A stretch of DNA of 64,000 nucleotides from Ruminococcus sp. AF41-9 (GTDB taxonomy: Bacteria; Bacillota; Clostridia; Lachnospirales; Lachnospiraceae): positions 29,158 through 93,157 of the forward strand of contig NZ_QUDO01000011.1 of assembly GCF_003477525.1 (NCBI RefSeq), in the 5' to 3' direction. Under the pieces are notes generated by a model. That model ran no database searches. It saw only the letters and a list, made by a program, of their open reading frames with translations, and was not told the DNA's origin. Positions 45,513 to 55,847 of this stretch are shown piece after piece (positions within the stretch are counted from its first letter, which is position 1; the number at the start of each line of letters is the position of its first letter). The position numbers and the translations under genes were made by a program.

Positions 45513-47319
45513 ATGATAGACCAGAGCAAAATCAGAAATTTCTGTATTATTGCACATATAGACCACGGCAAATCAACCTTAGCTGACCGAATTATCGAAA
45601 TGACCGGCACCCTGACCGAACGCGAAATGCAGTCCCAGGTCCTCGATAACATGGACCTCGAACGAGAACGCGGAATCACCATCAAATCCCAGGCAGTCCG
45701 CATTGTCTACAAAGCCAGCGACGGCGAAGAATACATCTTCAACCTCATCGACACCCCAGGCCACGTAGACTTCAACTACGAAGTTCCAGAAGTCTCGCAG
45801 CCTGCGACGGTGCCATCCTCGTAGTAGACGCAGCTCAGGGAATCGAAGCTCAGACTTTGGCAAACGTATACCTTGCACTTGACCACGACCTCGACGTTCT
45901 CCCGGTCATCAACAAAATTGACCTTCCAAGTGCAGAACCAGACCGCGTAGTCAGTGAAATCGAAGATGTCATCGGCCTCGAAGCTCACGATGCCCCGAGA
46001 ATCTCCGCCAAAACCGGACTGAACGTAGAAGAAGTTCTCGAACAGATCGTAACCAAAATCCCGGCACCACACGGCGATGTAAATGCTCCGCTGAAAGCCC
46101 TGATCTTCGACTCCATCTACGATGCATACAAAGGCGTTATCGTATTCTGCCGTGTCATGGACGGTCGTGTTAAAAAAGGCACCCAGATCCAGATGATGGC
46201 AACAGGCTTCACCACAGAAGTTGTAGAAGTCGGATACTTCGGCGCCGGACAGTTCATCCCATGCGACGAACTCACCGCAGGCATGGTAGGCTACATCACA
46301 GCCAGCATCAAAAACCTTGGCGACACCCGCGTCGGTGATACAGTCACAGACAAAGAAAGACCATGCGCAGAAGCCTCCCGGGATACAAAAAAGTAAACCC
46401 GATGGTATACTGCGGCTTATACCCGGCAGACGGAGCCAAATACGGTGACTTAAGAGACGCCCTCGAAAAACTCCAGCTCAACGATGCCTCCCTTTTCTAT
46501 GAACCGGAGACATCCGTAGCCCTTGGTTTCGGTTTCCGCTGTGGCTTCCTTGGACTTCTTCACCTTGAGATCATCCAGGAACGACTGGAAAGAGAATACA
46601 ATTTAGATCTTGTAACCACAGCCCCGGGCGTTATTTACAAAGTCCACAAAACAAACGGCGATGTCATCAACCTGACTAACCCAAGCAACCTGCCTGACCC
46701 GTCCGAAATCGAATACATGGAAGAACCAATGGTAAATGCTGAGATCATGGTAACCACAGAATTTATCGGTGCCATCATGGATCTCTGCCAGGAACGAAGA
46801 GGCCAGTATATCGGAATGGATTATATGGAAGAAACACGAGCACTCCTCAAATACAAACTTCCATTAAATGAGATCATCTACGATTTCTTCGACGCCCTGA
46901 AATCCCGCTCCAGAGGTTACGCTTCCCTGGATTACGAACTCTGCGGATACGAACGTAGCGAACTTGTAAAACTGGATATTCTGGTAAACAAAGAAGAAGT
47001 GGATGCCCTTTCCTTTATCGTACATGCAGACACCGCTTACGAACGTGGCCGCAAAATGTGCGAGAAATTAAAAGAAGAAATCCCGCGCCAGCTCTTCGAA
47101 ATCCCGATCCAGGCAGCCATCGGAAGCAAGATCATAGCCAGAGAAACCGTAAGAGCCATGCGTAAAGACGTACTTGCCAAATGCTACGGCGGTGATATTT
47201 CCCGTAAGAAGAAACTTCTGGAAAAACAGAAGGAAGGTAAGAAACGTATGCGCCAGGTAGGTAACGTAGAAATCCCTCAGAAAGCATTTATGAGTGTCCT
47301 GAAACTGGATGATAAATAA
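45513..47319 (+). pseudogene. lepA: Elongation factor 4 (LepA) gene, two apparent frameshifts
   Basis: Three frames together give LepA, a ribosome-bound GTPase. [13 protein letters not shown] (P-loop) and [12 protein letters not shown] come first; the second frame resumes with [13 protein letters not shown] and [13 protein letters not shown]; the third begins [17 protein letters not shown] and ends with the LepA-specific [19 protein letters not shown]. Breaks lie at 45784-45786 (one T missing from GTTTCC) and 46374-46376 (one C missing from GCCCTC). With both restored the product is 602 residues, exactly normal. lepA is well conserved, so sequence errors are likely. TTAGGAGG precedes the start. 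Confidence 0.92.
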
Positions 47320-47323
47320 AAAA

Positions 47324-47632
47324 ATGAAAATCAACAAAAAAGCAATTATCACAATCTGCATCCTGGCAGCCGCAGCTGCAATCAGTGGCTGTGGAAAAAA
47401 ATCAGCACCGGATGCGGCATCTTCTCAGGTGATTCAGATCAGTGTAGCACCCGAAGAAACTACTCCGACACCTGCACCGGACCAGATAGACTCATCCGCA
47501 GTCACCACCAATGGAAATCTGACTATGGTAAATGAATATCTGGCGGGACAGACTGCCTCTACTTCCTCAGATACAGCTTCTGAACAGGACAGTGAGGCAG
47601 ATTCCACACAGGATAGCGGCGAGAATAACTAA
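47324..47632 (+). CDS. Small secreted lipoprotein of unknown function
   Basis: 102 residues. Signal peptide with lipobox ISGC (KKAIITICILAAAAAISGC) followed only by a low-complexity Ser/Thr/Asp/Glu-rich tail with PEETTPTPAPD. No folded domain is evident. The start may be 47309, which overlaps the lepA stop, or 47324; neither has a strong ribosome site, consistent with coupling to lepA. It lies between lepA and hemW. Function unknown. Confidence 0.65.
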   Translation: MKINKKAIITICILAAAAAISGCGKKSAPDAASSQVIQISVAPEETTPTPAPDQIDSSAVTTNGNLTMVNEYLAGQTASTSSDTASEQDSEADSTQDSGENN

Positions 47633-47729
47633 TGGTTGTATCCAGACAAAAAGCAATATAGAAAAAAATTAGAAAAAACATAGCAAAAGCAAACAGCAGA
47701 CATTACCAAAACAGGAGACGAAAACGAAA

Positions 47730-48869
47730 ATGATGAGCAGCCCCAAAAGCTCTCCCATGGAAATTTACGTCCATATTCCATTTTGCATTAAAAAATGCGA
47801 TTACTGCGATTTCCTCTCCGGACCGTCCGGGCCAAAAGAGCAGGAAGCCTATGTAAAGGCTCTTCTCGGAGAGATTAATGCAGTAACAGAAGGAACAGGA
47901 AGGAGTGTATCCTCTATATTTATAGGAGGAGGCACTCCTTCTGTATTGGATGAGAATTTTATCGGAGACATCTTAAAAACGATCAGAACAAAATTTTCCA
48001 TACAGGCAGATGCCGAGATCACCATCGAAGTAAATCCCGGAACCGCAGATGACCGGAAACTCCAGGCATACCGGAAATACGGCATTAACCGCCTCAGCAT
48101 CGGTCTGCAGTCCCCGGATGACAGAGAACTGAAAATCCTCGGAAGGATTCATAACTATGATCAGTTCCTCCGGACTTATCACAGCGCAAGAAAAGCAGGA
48201 TTTGACAACATTAACATTGACCTGATGAGTGCCATCCCGGATCAGACCTATGAAGGCTGGATTAGAAATCTGCGCACAGCAGCAGAACTGAAACCGGAAC
48301 ATATCTCAGCCTACAGCCTGATCATTGAAGAAGGAACCCCATTTGCCATGCGCTATCTGAACCTTCCGGATGAAGACACAGAATACGAAATGTACGAAGC
48401 TACTGCCAGAATCCTCAGAGAATACGGATTCGAACAGTACGAAATCTCCAACTATGCACAGAAAGACAGAGCATGCAGGCATAACATCGGTTACTGGACC
48501 CGGCAGGACTATCTGGGATTTGGCCTGGGAGCGGCTTCTCTTTATGGAAAAGAACGCTTTGCCAACACTGCCGACAGAAAAAAATATCAGGAAAACAGCA
48601 CCAGACCGGAATTAATCCGGGAAAAAGAGCCGACACTTACTACAGAAGATGAAATGGCAGAATTTATGTTCCTGGGACTTCGTATGATCAGAGGAATCGC
48701 GAAAGCTGATTTTTCCGATGCTTTCGGCTGCCCGATAGAGGAAATTTACGGAAATGTACTGGAAAAATATGAAGCCATGGGACTTCTTCGGGAAGAAAAC
48801 GGAAGGATTTTTCTCAGCAGAGAAGGAATCCATGTGAGCAATTCTGTGATGTCGGAATTTCTGCTTTAA
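47730..48869 (+). CDS. hemW: Radical SAM heme chaperone HemW
   Basis: 379 residues. The radical SAM cluster motif is CIKKCDYCDF, followed by IFIGGGTPS, RLSIGLQSPDD and NIDLMSAIPDQT. The C-terminal HemN-like domain includes QYEISNYAQKDRACRHN and YLGFGLGAAS. HemW proteins lack the coproporphyrinogen oxidase residues and instead bind heme; the CxxxCxxC plus F after the third Cys pattern fits HemW rather than HemN. AACAGGAGA precedes the start. Adjacent to lepA, as in most Firmicutes. Confidence 0.93.
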   Translation: MMSSPKSSPMEIYVHIPFCIKKCDYCDFLSGPSGPKEQEAYVKALLGEINAVTEGTGRSVSSIFIGGGTPSVLDENFIGDILKTIRTKFSIQADAEITIEVNPGTADDRKLQAYRKYGINRLSIGLQSPDDRELKILGRIHNYDQFLRTYHSARKAGFDNINIDLMSAIPDQTYEGWIRNLRTAAELKPEHISAYSLIIEEGTPFAMRYLNLPDEDTEYEMYEATARILREYGFEQYEISNYAQKDRACRHNIGYWTRQDYLGFGLGAASLYGKERFANTADRKKYQENSTRPELIREKEPTLTTEDEMAEFMFLGLRMIRGIAKADFSDAFGCPIEEIYGNVLEKYEAMGLLREENGRIFLSREGIHVSNSVMSEFLL

Positions 48870-48921
48870 GAGTGAGTGATGTGAGTGGTGTTTGATTCGG
48901 TTACAGTGAGACGGTGAGAAC

Positions 48922-49082
48922 TATAGCGATCCTCTAAAATAGCGCATCTTAATCCAGTCCATCAGAGGGTGAAATCCTGCGTCAGATATCTTTGCCGTGC
49001 GTCAGTACGCCTGCAGATATCTTCCTTGTCTTTCACCCTCTGCTGAACTGTCTTAAATGCATTATTTACGAGGATTGCTATA
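48922..49082. repeat. Large inverted-repeat (hairpin) element after hemW
   Basis: Imperfect outer arms (TATAGCGATCCTCTAAAATA, and its complement ending at 49082) and an exact inner pair CAGAGGGTGAAA (48963-48974) with TTTCACCCTCTG (49031-49042). The centre holds GCGTCAGTACGC. No coding capacity. The design is like the 6858 and 63945 elements but the sequence differs. Confidence 0.75.
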
Positions 49083-49188
49083 AAAACACCTTGACGAACA
49101 AATGTTCTTATTGTATACTGAAAACACATTCCGCTATCTGAATGAAGATGATCTGAATCGAAATGATTTCTGAAATAAAATTACTTCA

Positions 49189-49290
49189 AAAGATACATTA
49201 AACTCAAAGATACATTAAACCCAAAGATACATTAAATCTAAAGATGCATCGAACCCAAAGATACATCCGACCAAAAGATATAACAAACCA
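49189..49290. repeat. Six tandem 17-base repeats upstream of uvrA
   Basis: Units of AAAGATACATTAAACCC and variants start at 49189, 49206, 49223, 49240, 49257 and 49274. The first three are nearly identical; the later ones drift. They end 37 bases before the uvrA start. The rest of the 48870-49327 gap is occupied by the hairpin element. Confidence 0.85.
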
Positions 49291-49327
49291 AAAGAGATAC
49301 CACCCAAAGAAAAACAGGAGGCAGAGC

Positions 49328-52171
49328 ATGGCTGCGGATACGACTAAGAAACCATTTATCAGAATCAGAGGTGCCAATGTTAATAACCTTAAAAATTTAA
49401 GTGTAGATATTCCCAGAGACAAATTTGTAGTATTTACCGGACTCAGTGGTTCGGGAAAGTCATCTCTGGCATTTGATACGATTTATGCAGAAGGACAGAG
49501 ACGCTATATGGAATCTCTGTCGTCCTATGCGCGGCAGTTCCTCGGACAGATGGAGAAACCGGATGTGGAGAGCATAGAGGGACTTCCTCCGGCGATTTCC
49601 ATTGACCAGAAATCCACCAACCGCAATCCACGTTCCACAGTAGGAACTGTCACGGAGATTTACGACTACTTTCGTCTGCTGTACGCCAGAGTCGGAATCC
49701 CTCACTGTCCGAAATGCGGAAGAGAGATTAAGAAACAGACTGTTGACCAGATGGTAGATACGATCATGTCCTTTCCGGAACGCACGAAACTCCAGCTTCT
49801 GGCTCCGGTTGTGCGTGGACGCAAGGGTACTCATGCCAAACTTCTGGAACATGCGAAACGAAGCGGTTATGTCCGTGTACAGATTGACGGAAATATGTAC
49901 GAACTTTCCGAAGAAATCAGCCTGGACAAAAATATCAAACATAATATCGAGATTGTGGTAGACCGTCTGATCGTGAAGCCGGGAATCGAAAAGAGACTTG
50001 CAGATTCGATAGAGACAGTGCTGGAACTTGCGGACGGACTTCTGATGGTAGATACCATGGACGGAACTATTCACAATTTCAGCCAGAGTTTCTCCTGCCC
50101 GGACTGTGGCGTGAGCATTGACGAGATCGAACCGAGAAGTTTCTCCTTCAATAATCCGTTTGGAGCCTGCCCGGATTGTCTGGGACTGGGATATAAGATG
50201 GAATTTGATATTGACCTGATGATCCCGGATAAATCCCTGAGCATTCTGGAAGGAGCCATTGTGGTGACCGGATGGCAGTCCTGTACCAGCGAAGGCAGTT
50301 TTTCCAGAGCTATTCTGGATGCTCTTGCCAGAGAATATGATTTCAGTCTGGCGACACCTTTCCAGGATTATCCGGATAAGATCAAGGACATTCTGATCAA
50401 CGGAACCAACGGACATTCCGTAAAAGTATACTATAAAGGACAGCGCGGAGAGGGCGTTTATGATGTTGCTTTCCCGGGACTGATCCGAAATGTGGAGCAG
50501 CGTTACCGCGAAACAGGCTCCGATACCATGAAACAGGAATATGAATCTTTCATGCAGATTACTCCTTGTAAGACCTGTAAGGGACAGCGACTGAAGAAAG
50601 AATCTCTGGCTGTGACAGTGGCAGATAAAAATATTTATGAGATCACCAATCTTTCCATAGAGAAACTGAAAGCATTTCTGACAGACATGCAGCTCTCCGA
50701 ACAGCAGCAGTTGATCGGAAAGCAGATCCTCAAAGAGATTCGTGCCAGAGTAAGTTTCCTTTCTGATGTAGGACTGGACTATCTTTCTCTGGGACGTGCC
50801 ACAGGAACCCTTTCCGGTGGAGAAGCACAGAGAATCCGTCTTGCTACCCAGATCGGTTCCGGTCTTGTGGGTGTTGCCTATATTCTGGATGAGCCGAGTA
50901 TCGGACTTCACCAGAGAGACAATGACAGACTCCTCGCTTCCCTGATGAAACTGCGTGATCTGGGAAACAGCCTGATCGTGGTGGAACATGACGAAGATAC
51001 CATGCGTGCGGCAGACTGCATTGTGGATATCGGACCAGGAGCCGGAGAACATGGTGGACAACTGGTTGCCATGGGAACCGCAGAAGACCTGATGAAAAAT
51101 GAGAACTCTGTGACAGGAGCCTATTTAAGCGGAAAATTAAAGATTCCGGTACCGTCTGAGAGACGCCAGCCGACCGGTTTTCTGACGATCAAAGGTGCGG
51201 CAGAGAACAATCTGAAAAACATTGATGTAAAAATTCCTCTGGGGATCATGACCTGCATTACCGGTGTTTCCGGTTCCGGAAAGAGTTCTCTGATCAATGA
51301 AATCCTCTACAAACATCTTGCCAGAGATTTAAACAGAGCGAGGGTAATCCCGGGCAAACATAAGGATATTCTGGGAGTGGACCAGCTTGATAAAGTCATC
51401 AACATTGACCAGTCCCCGATCGGGCGTACTCCCCGTTCCAACCCTGCCACTTACACAGGAGTGTTTGACCAGATCAGAGATCTTTTTGCAGCGACAGCAG
51501 ATGCCAAGGCAAGAGGTTACAAGAAAGGCCGTTTCAGCTTTAATGTAAAAGGCGGAAGATGCGAAGCCTGCAGCGGTGATGGTATTATCAAGATTGAGAT
51601 GCATTTCCTGCCGGATGTCTATGTTCCATGTGAAGTCTGCAAGGGGAAACGCTACAACAGAGAAACACTGGAAGTAAAATATAAAGATAAGAGCATTTAT
51701 GATGTGCTGAACATGACAGTTGAGGAAGCACTGACTTTCTTTGAAAATGTTCCTTCTATTAAAAGAAAGATACAGACATTGTATGATGTGGGACTTTCCT
51801 ATATCCGTCTGGGACAGCCTTCCACCGAACTTTCCGGTGGAGAGGCACAGAGAATCAAACTTGCCACAGAACTCAGCAAGCGAAGCACAGGAAAAACCAT
51901 CTACATTCTGGATGAGCCGACCACAGGACTTCATTTCGCGGATGTACACAAACTGGTTGAGATTCTGAAACGCCTGTCAGAAGGCGGAAACACAGTAGTT
52001 GTCATTGAACATAACCTGGATGTGATCAAGACCGCAGACTATATCATCGATATCGGACCGGAAGGCGGAGACAAGGGAGGAACTGTGGTTGCACAGGGAA
52101 CACCTGAAGAAATCGCACAGTCCCCTGTTTCCTATACCGGTAAATATGTAAAAAAATATCTGGAAAACTAA
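49328..52171 (+). CDS. uvrA: Excinuclease ABC subunit A
   Basis: 947 residues. The DNA-damage recognition ATPase of nucleotide excision repair. Two ABC modules with [14 protein letters not shown] and [14 protein letters not shown], both signature motifs (LSGGEAQRI), and zinc-binding [13 protein letters not shown] and [18 protein letters not shown]. Start at 49328 follows CAGGAGG; the in-frame extension to 49244 is translated tandem repeat and is not real. uvrB and uvrC are not adjacent. Confidence 0.97.
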   Translation: MAADTTKKPFIRIRGANVNNLKNLSVDIPRDKFVVFTGLSGSGKSSLAFDTIYAEGQRRYMESLSSYARQFLGQMEKPDVESIEGLPPAISIDQKSTNRNPRSTVGTVTEIYDYFRLLYARVGIPHCPKCGREIKKQTVDQMVDTIMSFPERTKLQLLAPVVRGRKGTHAKLLEHAKRSGYVRVQIDGNMYELSEEISLDKNIKHNIEIVVDRLIVKPGIEKRLADSIETVLELADGLLMVDTMDGTIHNFSQSFSCPDCGVSIDEIEPRSFSFNNPFGACPDCLGLGYKMEFDIDLMIPDKSLSILEGAIVVTGWQSCTSEGSFSRAILDALAREYDFSLATPFQDYPDKIKDILINGTNGHSVKVYYKGQRGEGVYDVAFPGLIRNVEQRYRETGSDTMKQEYESFMQITPCKTCKGQRLKKESLAVTVADKNIYEITNLSIEKLKAFLTDMQLSEQQQLIGKQILKEIRARVSFLSDVGLDYLSLGRATGTLSGGEAQRIRLATQIGSGLVGVAYILDEPSIGLHQRDNDRLLASLMKLRDLGNSLIVVEHDEDTMRAADCIVDIGPGAGEHGGQLVAMGTAEDLMKNENSVTGAYLSGKLKIPVPSERRQPTGFLTIKGAAENNLKNIDVKIPLGIMTCITGVSGSGKSSLINEILYKHLARDLNRARVIPGKHKDILGVDQLDKVINIDQSPIGRTPRSNPATYTGVFDQIRDLFAATADAKARGYKKGRFSFNVKGGRCEACSGDGIIKIEMHFLPDVYVPCEVCKGKRYNRETLEVKYKDKSIYDVLNMTVEEALTFFENVPSIKRKIQTLYDVGLSYIRLGQPSTELSGGEAQRIKLATELSKRSTGKTIYILDEPTTGLHFADVHKLVEILKRLSEGGNTVVVIEHNLDVIKTADYIIDIGPEGGDKGGTVVAQGTPEEIAQSPVSYTGKYVKKYLEN

Positions 52172-52221
52172 CCTTTCTTTTTGGATGGAAATTGTATATA
52201 ATAGAAGCTGTTTAACCGAAT

Positions 52222-52249
52222 CAGAAGAAATTAAAAAATTTTTCTTCTG
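52222..52249. terminator. Possible terminator hairpin between uvrA and mreB
   Basis: CAGAAGAAATT and AATTTTTCTTCTG can pair with an AAAA loop. The stem is AT-rich and lacks a following T run outside it, so this is uncertain. Confidence 0.35.
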
Positions 52250-52348
52250 GTAAATTCGTAACAGTTATTCGATGCAGAATCACGTGGCAGAACAGAAAGT
52301 GAATCTCTGCCTGAGAGAAAAGAGTGTAAAAATAGAAAGGGGATTTCC

Positions 52349-53338
52349 ATGCCGGCAAGTGATATTGGAATTGACCTGGGGACCAGGAACAGTCTGGCTT
52401 ATTCTACAGGAAAGGGCTTAGTGTTAAATGAGCCGTCTATCGTAGTTTATGATAAAAATACAGAGAAGATCCGTGCAATCGGAGAAGAAGCAAGGATGAT
52501 GGAGGGACGTATCAACTCAGATATGGAGATCATCCGTCCGATCCGTCAGGGAGTGATCGTAGATTATACGGTCATGGAGAAGATGTTGAAATATTTTATT
52601 TCCAGAGCAATGGGAAGACGTGCATTCCGCAAACCAAGAATTACAATCTGTGTTCCAAGCGGAATTACGGAAATTGAGCGAAAAGCGATTGAAGAGGCAA
52701 CCTATCAGGCAGGAGCCAGGGATGTCTTTATGGTAGAGGAACCAATTGCAGCAGCGATCGGTTCCGGAATTGATGTGACGAAACCGTTTGGAAACCTGAT
52801 CGTCGATATCGGTGCAGGAACCACAGATGTTGCAGTGCTTTCACTGGCAGGTGTCGTGGTTTCCAATACATTGAAGGTTGCAGGAGATACCTTTGACCAG
52901 GCGATCATGAACTATGCAAGAAAGAATCACGGACTTTTTATCGGAGAAGATATGGCGGAGAAGATCAAGATCCAGATTGGAACGGCCATCGAGGAGGCAA
53001 CTCCGAGAACTATGGAAGTGAAGGGAAGAAACGTTATTACAGGACTTCCGAAGGTAGTGACGCTCACATCAGAAGAAATCCGTATGGCGCTGAAAGATGC
53101 TACAGGACAGATTGTGGAGATGGTGCACGGAGTTCTGGAAAAAACGCCGCCGGAACTGGCAGCAGACATTGTGGACAGAGGAATCGTACTTACCGGAGGC
53201 GGGGCACTGCTTCACGGAATGGACTCTCTGATCGAGCAGAGAACAGGAGTAAGTACACTGACGGTACAGAATGCCATGAGTGTAGTTGCCATCGGAACAG
53301 GAAAGTATGCGGAAGTAATGGCACGATTTGACGGATAA
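52349..53338 (+). CDS. mreB: Rod shape-determining protein, MreB/Mbl family
   Basis: 329 residues, actin-like ATPase that forms membrane-attached filaments guiding lateral wall synthesis. DIGIDLGTRNSLAYS is phosphate 1, NLIVDIGAGTTDVAVLSL phosphate 2, and GIVLTGGGALLHGMD the adenosine motif. AAAGGGGATT precedes the ATG. No mreC, mreD or RodA gene is adjacent, so this may be an mbl or mreBH paralogue rather than the mreBCD copy. Confidence 0.92.
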   Translation: MPASDIGIDLGTRNSLAYSTGKGLVLNEPSIVVYDKNTEKIRAIGEEARMMEGRINSDMEIIRPIRQGVIVDYTVMEKMLKYFISRAMGRRAFRKPRITICVPSGITEIERKAIEEATYQAGARDVFMVEEPIAAAIGSGIDVTKPFGNLIVDIGAGTTDVAVLSLAGVVVSNTLKVAGDTFDQAIMNYARKNHGLFIGEDMAEKIKIQIGTAIEEATPRTMEVKGRNVITGLPKVVTLTSEEIRMALKDATGQIVEMVHGVLEKTPPELAADIVDRGIVLTGGGALLHGMDSLIEQRTGVSTLTVQNAMSVVAIGTGKYAEVMARFDG

Positions 53339-53343
53339 AGCGG

Positions 53344-53374
53344 GAGGTACTGCAAGGCGCAGTGCCTCTTTTTG
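53344..53374 (+). terminator. Terminator between mreB and recD2
   Basis: GAGGTACTGC and GCAGTGCCTC form a 10-bp stem with loop AAGGC, ending in CTTTTT. It nearly matches the stem at 15430. Confidence 0.75.
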
Positions 53375-53394
53375 GCACAAACAGGGAGGAAAAA

Positions 53395-55647
53395 ATGAGT
53401 GAAACTGTTACAGGATATATAGACCATATTATTTTCCGGAATGAAGAAAACGGATATACAGTTATGGTTTTAAAAGAGACAAAAGAAGAGGAGGAACTGA
53501 CTTGTGTGGGAAGTTTTCCCTCTGTCACGCAGGGAGCATCGATCGAGGCTTCGGGAGTCTATACGCATCATCCGGTGTACGGCAAACAGTTTCAGATTTC
53601 TTCTTTTGTGGAAAAAATGCCGGAGGACACAGAGGCCATGGAACGCTATCTGGGTTCCGGCGCGATCAAAGGGATCGGAGCAGCTCTGGCAGCCAGGATC
53701 GTGCGCAAGTTCGGGGCAGATACGATCCGGATCGTGGAGGAAGAACCGGAACGTCTGGCAGAGGTTAAAGGGATCAGTGAAAAAAAGGCAAGGGAGATTG
53801 CCGGACAGGTCACGCAGAAAACAGAGATGCGCAAAGCGATGATCTTTTTGCAGAAATATGGGATTTCCCTGAATCTGGGAGCGAAAATTTATCAGAAATA
53901 CAGAGAATCCCTCTATACAGTTCTTCAGGAAAACCCATATAAACTGGCTGAGGATATTTCCGGAGTCGGATTTAAGATTGCGGATGAGATCGCATCCAGG
54001 ATCGGAATCCATGCAGATTCAGATTACAGAATCCGAAGCGGGATGTTGTATACTCTCTTACAGGCTTCGGGAGAGGGGCATATTTATCTGCCAAAGGACC
54101 AGCTTTTTGCCAGATGCGCACAGCTTCTGGGAGTGGATGAGCCCTATATGGAGAAACATCTGATGGATATGGTGATCGACCGGAAGCTGGTATTAAAAGA
54201 GAAAAACGGGGAAACTGTTGTTTATCCGAGTCAGTATTATTATCTGGAGCTGAACACAGCCAGAATGCTCTGTGAGCTGAATATTCTCTGCCCGGAGGAT
54301 GAAGAACTGATCCGGAAACGAATCGCCATGATTGAGAAAGAAACAGACACTGTTCTGGATGAGATGCAGAAGAAAGCTGTGACAGAGGCAGCCAGCCACG
54401 GACTCTTTATTCTGACCGGAGGTCCTGGTACGGGTAAGACAACCACGATCAATGCGATCATTCAGTTTTTTGAAGGAGAGGGAGCGGAGCTTAGGCTTGC
54501 CGCACCTACCGGACGTGCTGCCAAGAGAATGACGGAGACGACAGGCTACGAGGCGCAGACCATTCACAGACTTCTGGAACTGAACGGAATGCCGGAGGAA
54601 GAGCGGGAAGGCGGTCATTCAGCGAAATTTGAGAGAAATGCACAGAATCCACTGGAAGCAGATGTGATCATTATTGACGAGATGTCCATGGTAGACATTC
54701 ATCTGATGCATTCCCTGCTTCTGGCAGTGACCACAGGAACCCGGCTGATCCTGGTCGGAGATGAGAATCAGCTTCCAAGTGTAGGACCGGGAAATGTGCT
54801 GAGAGATATCATTCACAGCGGATGCTTTCCGGTAGTAGAGCTGACCAAGATTTTCCGTCAGGCTTCGGAGAGCGACATTGTCGTAAATGCGCATAAGATC
54901 AACCGTGGGGAACCGGTACAGATCAATAACAAAAGCCGGGATTTCTTTTTCCTGAAAAGATATGATGCAGACATTATCATACGTGTAGTGATCGCACTGA
55001 TTCAGGAGAAACTCCCGAAATATGTAGATGCCAAACCATTTGAAATTCAGGTTCTGACTCCTATGAGGAAGGGCCTTCTTGGTGTGGAACGCCTGAACCA
55101 GATTTTGCAGAGATATCTGAATCCTCCGGAAGAGGCAAAGAAGGAAAAAGCCATCGGGGACCGTCTGTTCCGTGAGGGAGATAAGGTGATGCAGATAAAG
55201 AATAACTACCAGATGGAATGGGAGATCCGCGGAAGATACGGGATCGTGATCGAGAAAGGAATCGGCGTTTTTAACGGTGATATGGGAATCCTGAAGGAAG
55301 TCAATGAGTTTGCAGAAACCGCAGAAGTAGAGTTCGAAGATGGCCGCTTTGCCACCTATTCTTTCAAGCAGCTTGAGGAACTGGAGCTTGCCTATGCCAT
55401 CACCATACATAAATCCCAGGGGTCCGAGTATCCGGCGGTGATCCTTCCGATCCTTTCCGGACCGAGAATGCTGATGAACCGGAATCTCCTCTACACCGCT
55501 GTCACCAGAGCGCGAAAATGCGTAACTGTGGTAGGCAGCATCGAAGAGTTTGAAAATATGATCCGCAATGAAAAACAGCAGAAACGCTACAGTGCCCTGG
55601 ATGAGAGAATCCGGGAACTGGATGAGATGAATGAAGAAACAGTCTGA
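53395..55647 (+). CDS. recD2: ATP-dependent DNA helicase RecD2
   Basis: 750-residue SF1B 5'-3' helicase not part of RecBCD. The long N-terminal region with GIGAALAARIVRKFG-type helix-hairpin-helix and GVGFKIADEIASRIG marks RecD2. Walker A is GGPGTGKTTTINA, Walker B IIDEMSMVD, motif III GDENQLPSVGPG, and motif VI AITIHKSQGSEYPAV with YTAVTRARK. Start at 53395 follows GGGAGGAA; an in-frame GTG at 53362 falls in the terminator. Often next to comFC, as here. Confidence 0.94.
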   Translation: MSETVTGYIDHIIFRNEENGYTVMVLKETKEEEELTCVGSFPSVTQGASIEASGVYTHHPVYGKQFQISSFVEKMPEDTEAMERYLGSGAIKGIGAALAARIVRKFGADTIRIVEEEPERLAEVKGISEKKAREIAGQVTQKTEMRKAMIFLQKYGISLNLGAKIYQKYRESLYTVLQENPYKLAEDISGVGFKIADEIASRIGIHADSDYRIRSGMLYTLLQASGEGHIYLPKDQLFARCAQLLGVDEPYMEKHLMDMVIDRKLVLKEKNGETVVYPSQYYYLELNTARMLCELNILCPEDEELIRKRIAMIEKETDTVLDEMQKKAVTEAASHGLFILTGGPGTGKTTTINAIIQFFEGEGAELRLAAPTGRAAKRMTETTGYEAQTIHRLLELNGMPEEEREGGHSAKFERNAQNPLEADVIIIDEMSMVDIHLMHSLLLAVTTGTRLILVGDENQLPSVGPGNVLRDIIHSGCFPVVELTKIFRQASESDIVVNAHKINRGEPVQINNKSRDFFFLKRYDADIIIRVVIALIQEKLPKYVDAKPFEIQVLTPMRKGLLGVERLNQILQRYLNPPEEAKKEKAIGDRLFREGDKVMQIKNNYQMEWEIRGRYGIVIEKGIGVFNGDMGILKEVNEFAETAEVEFEDGRFATYSFKQLEELELAYAITIHKSQGSEYPAVILPILSGPRMLMNRNLLYTAVTRARKCVTVVGSIEEFENMIRNEKQQKRYSALDERIRELDEMNEETV

Positions 55648-55756
55648 CTGTGAGTAAATGCCAGTGTGTCAGCGCACCAGTGTGCCGACAGGTTGATTCT
55701 TGAAACAATCTTGCAGGATTATTTTGTATTTCAAGGAGGAGGAAGGAGACGCAGCA

Positions 55757-55846
55757 GTGACTACGGCGACCGACGACTGGATGGATGAGCGTGTGATAAG
55801 TGTATTTATCAGAAATAAGAGAGCTGATAAGACAAGTAATAAGTAA
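55757..55846 (+). CDS. Putative small ORF directly upstream of comFC
   Basis: A 29-codon frame (GTG start, TTATDDWMDERVISVFIRNK, TAA) sits 10-15 bases after a strong AAGGAGGAGGAAGG site and ends 1 base before the comFC ATG, which itself has a weak ribosome site. It could be a leader peptide that drives comFC by coupling. No family recognised. A remnant or a wrong frame is possible. Confidence 0.35.
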   Translation: MTTATDDWMDERVISVFIRNKRADKTSNK

Positions 55847-55847
55847 A

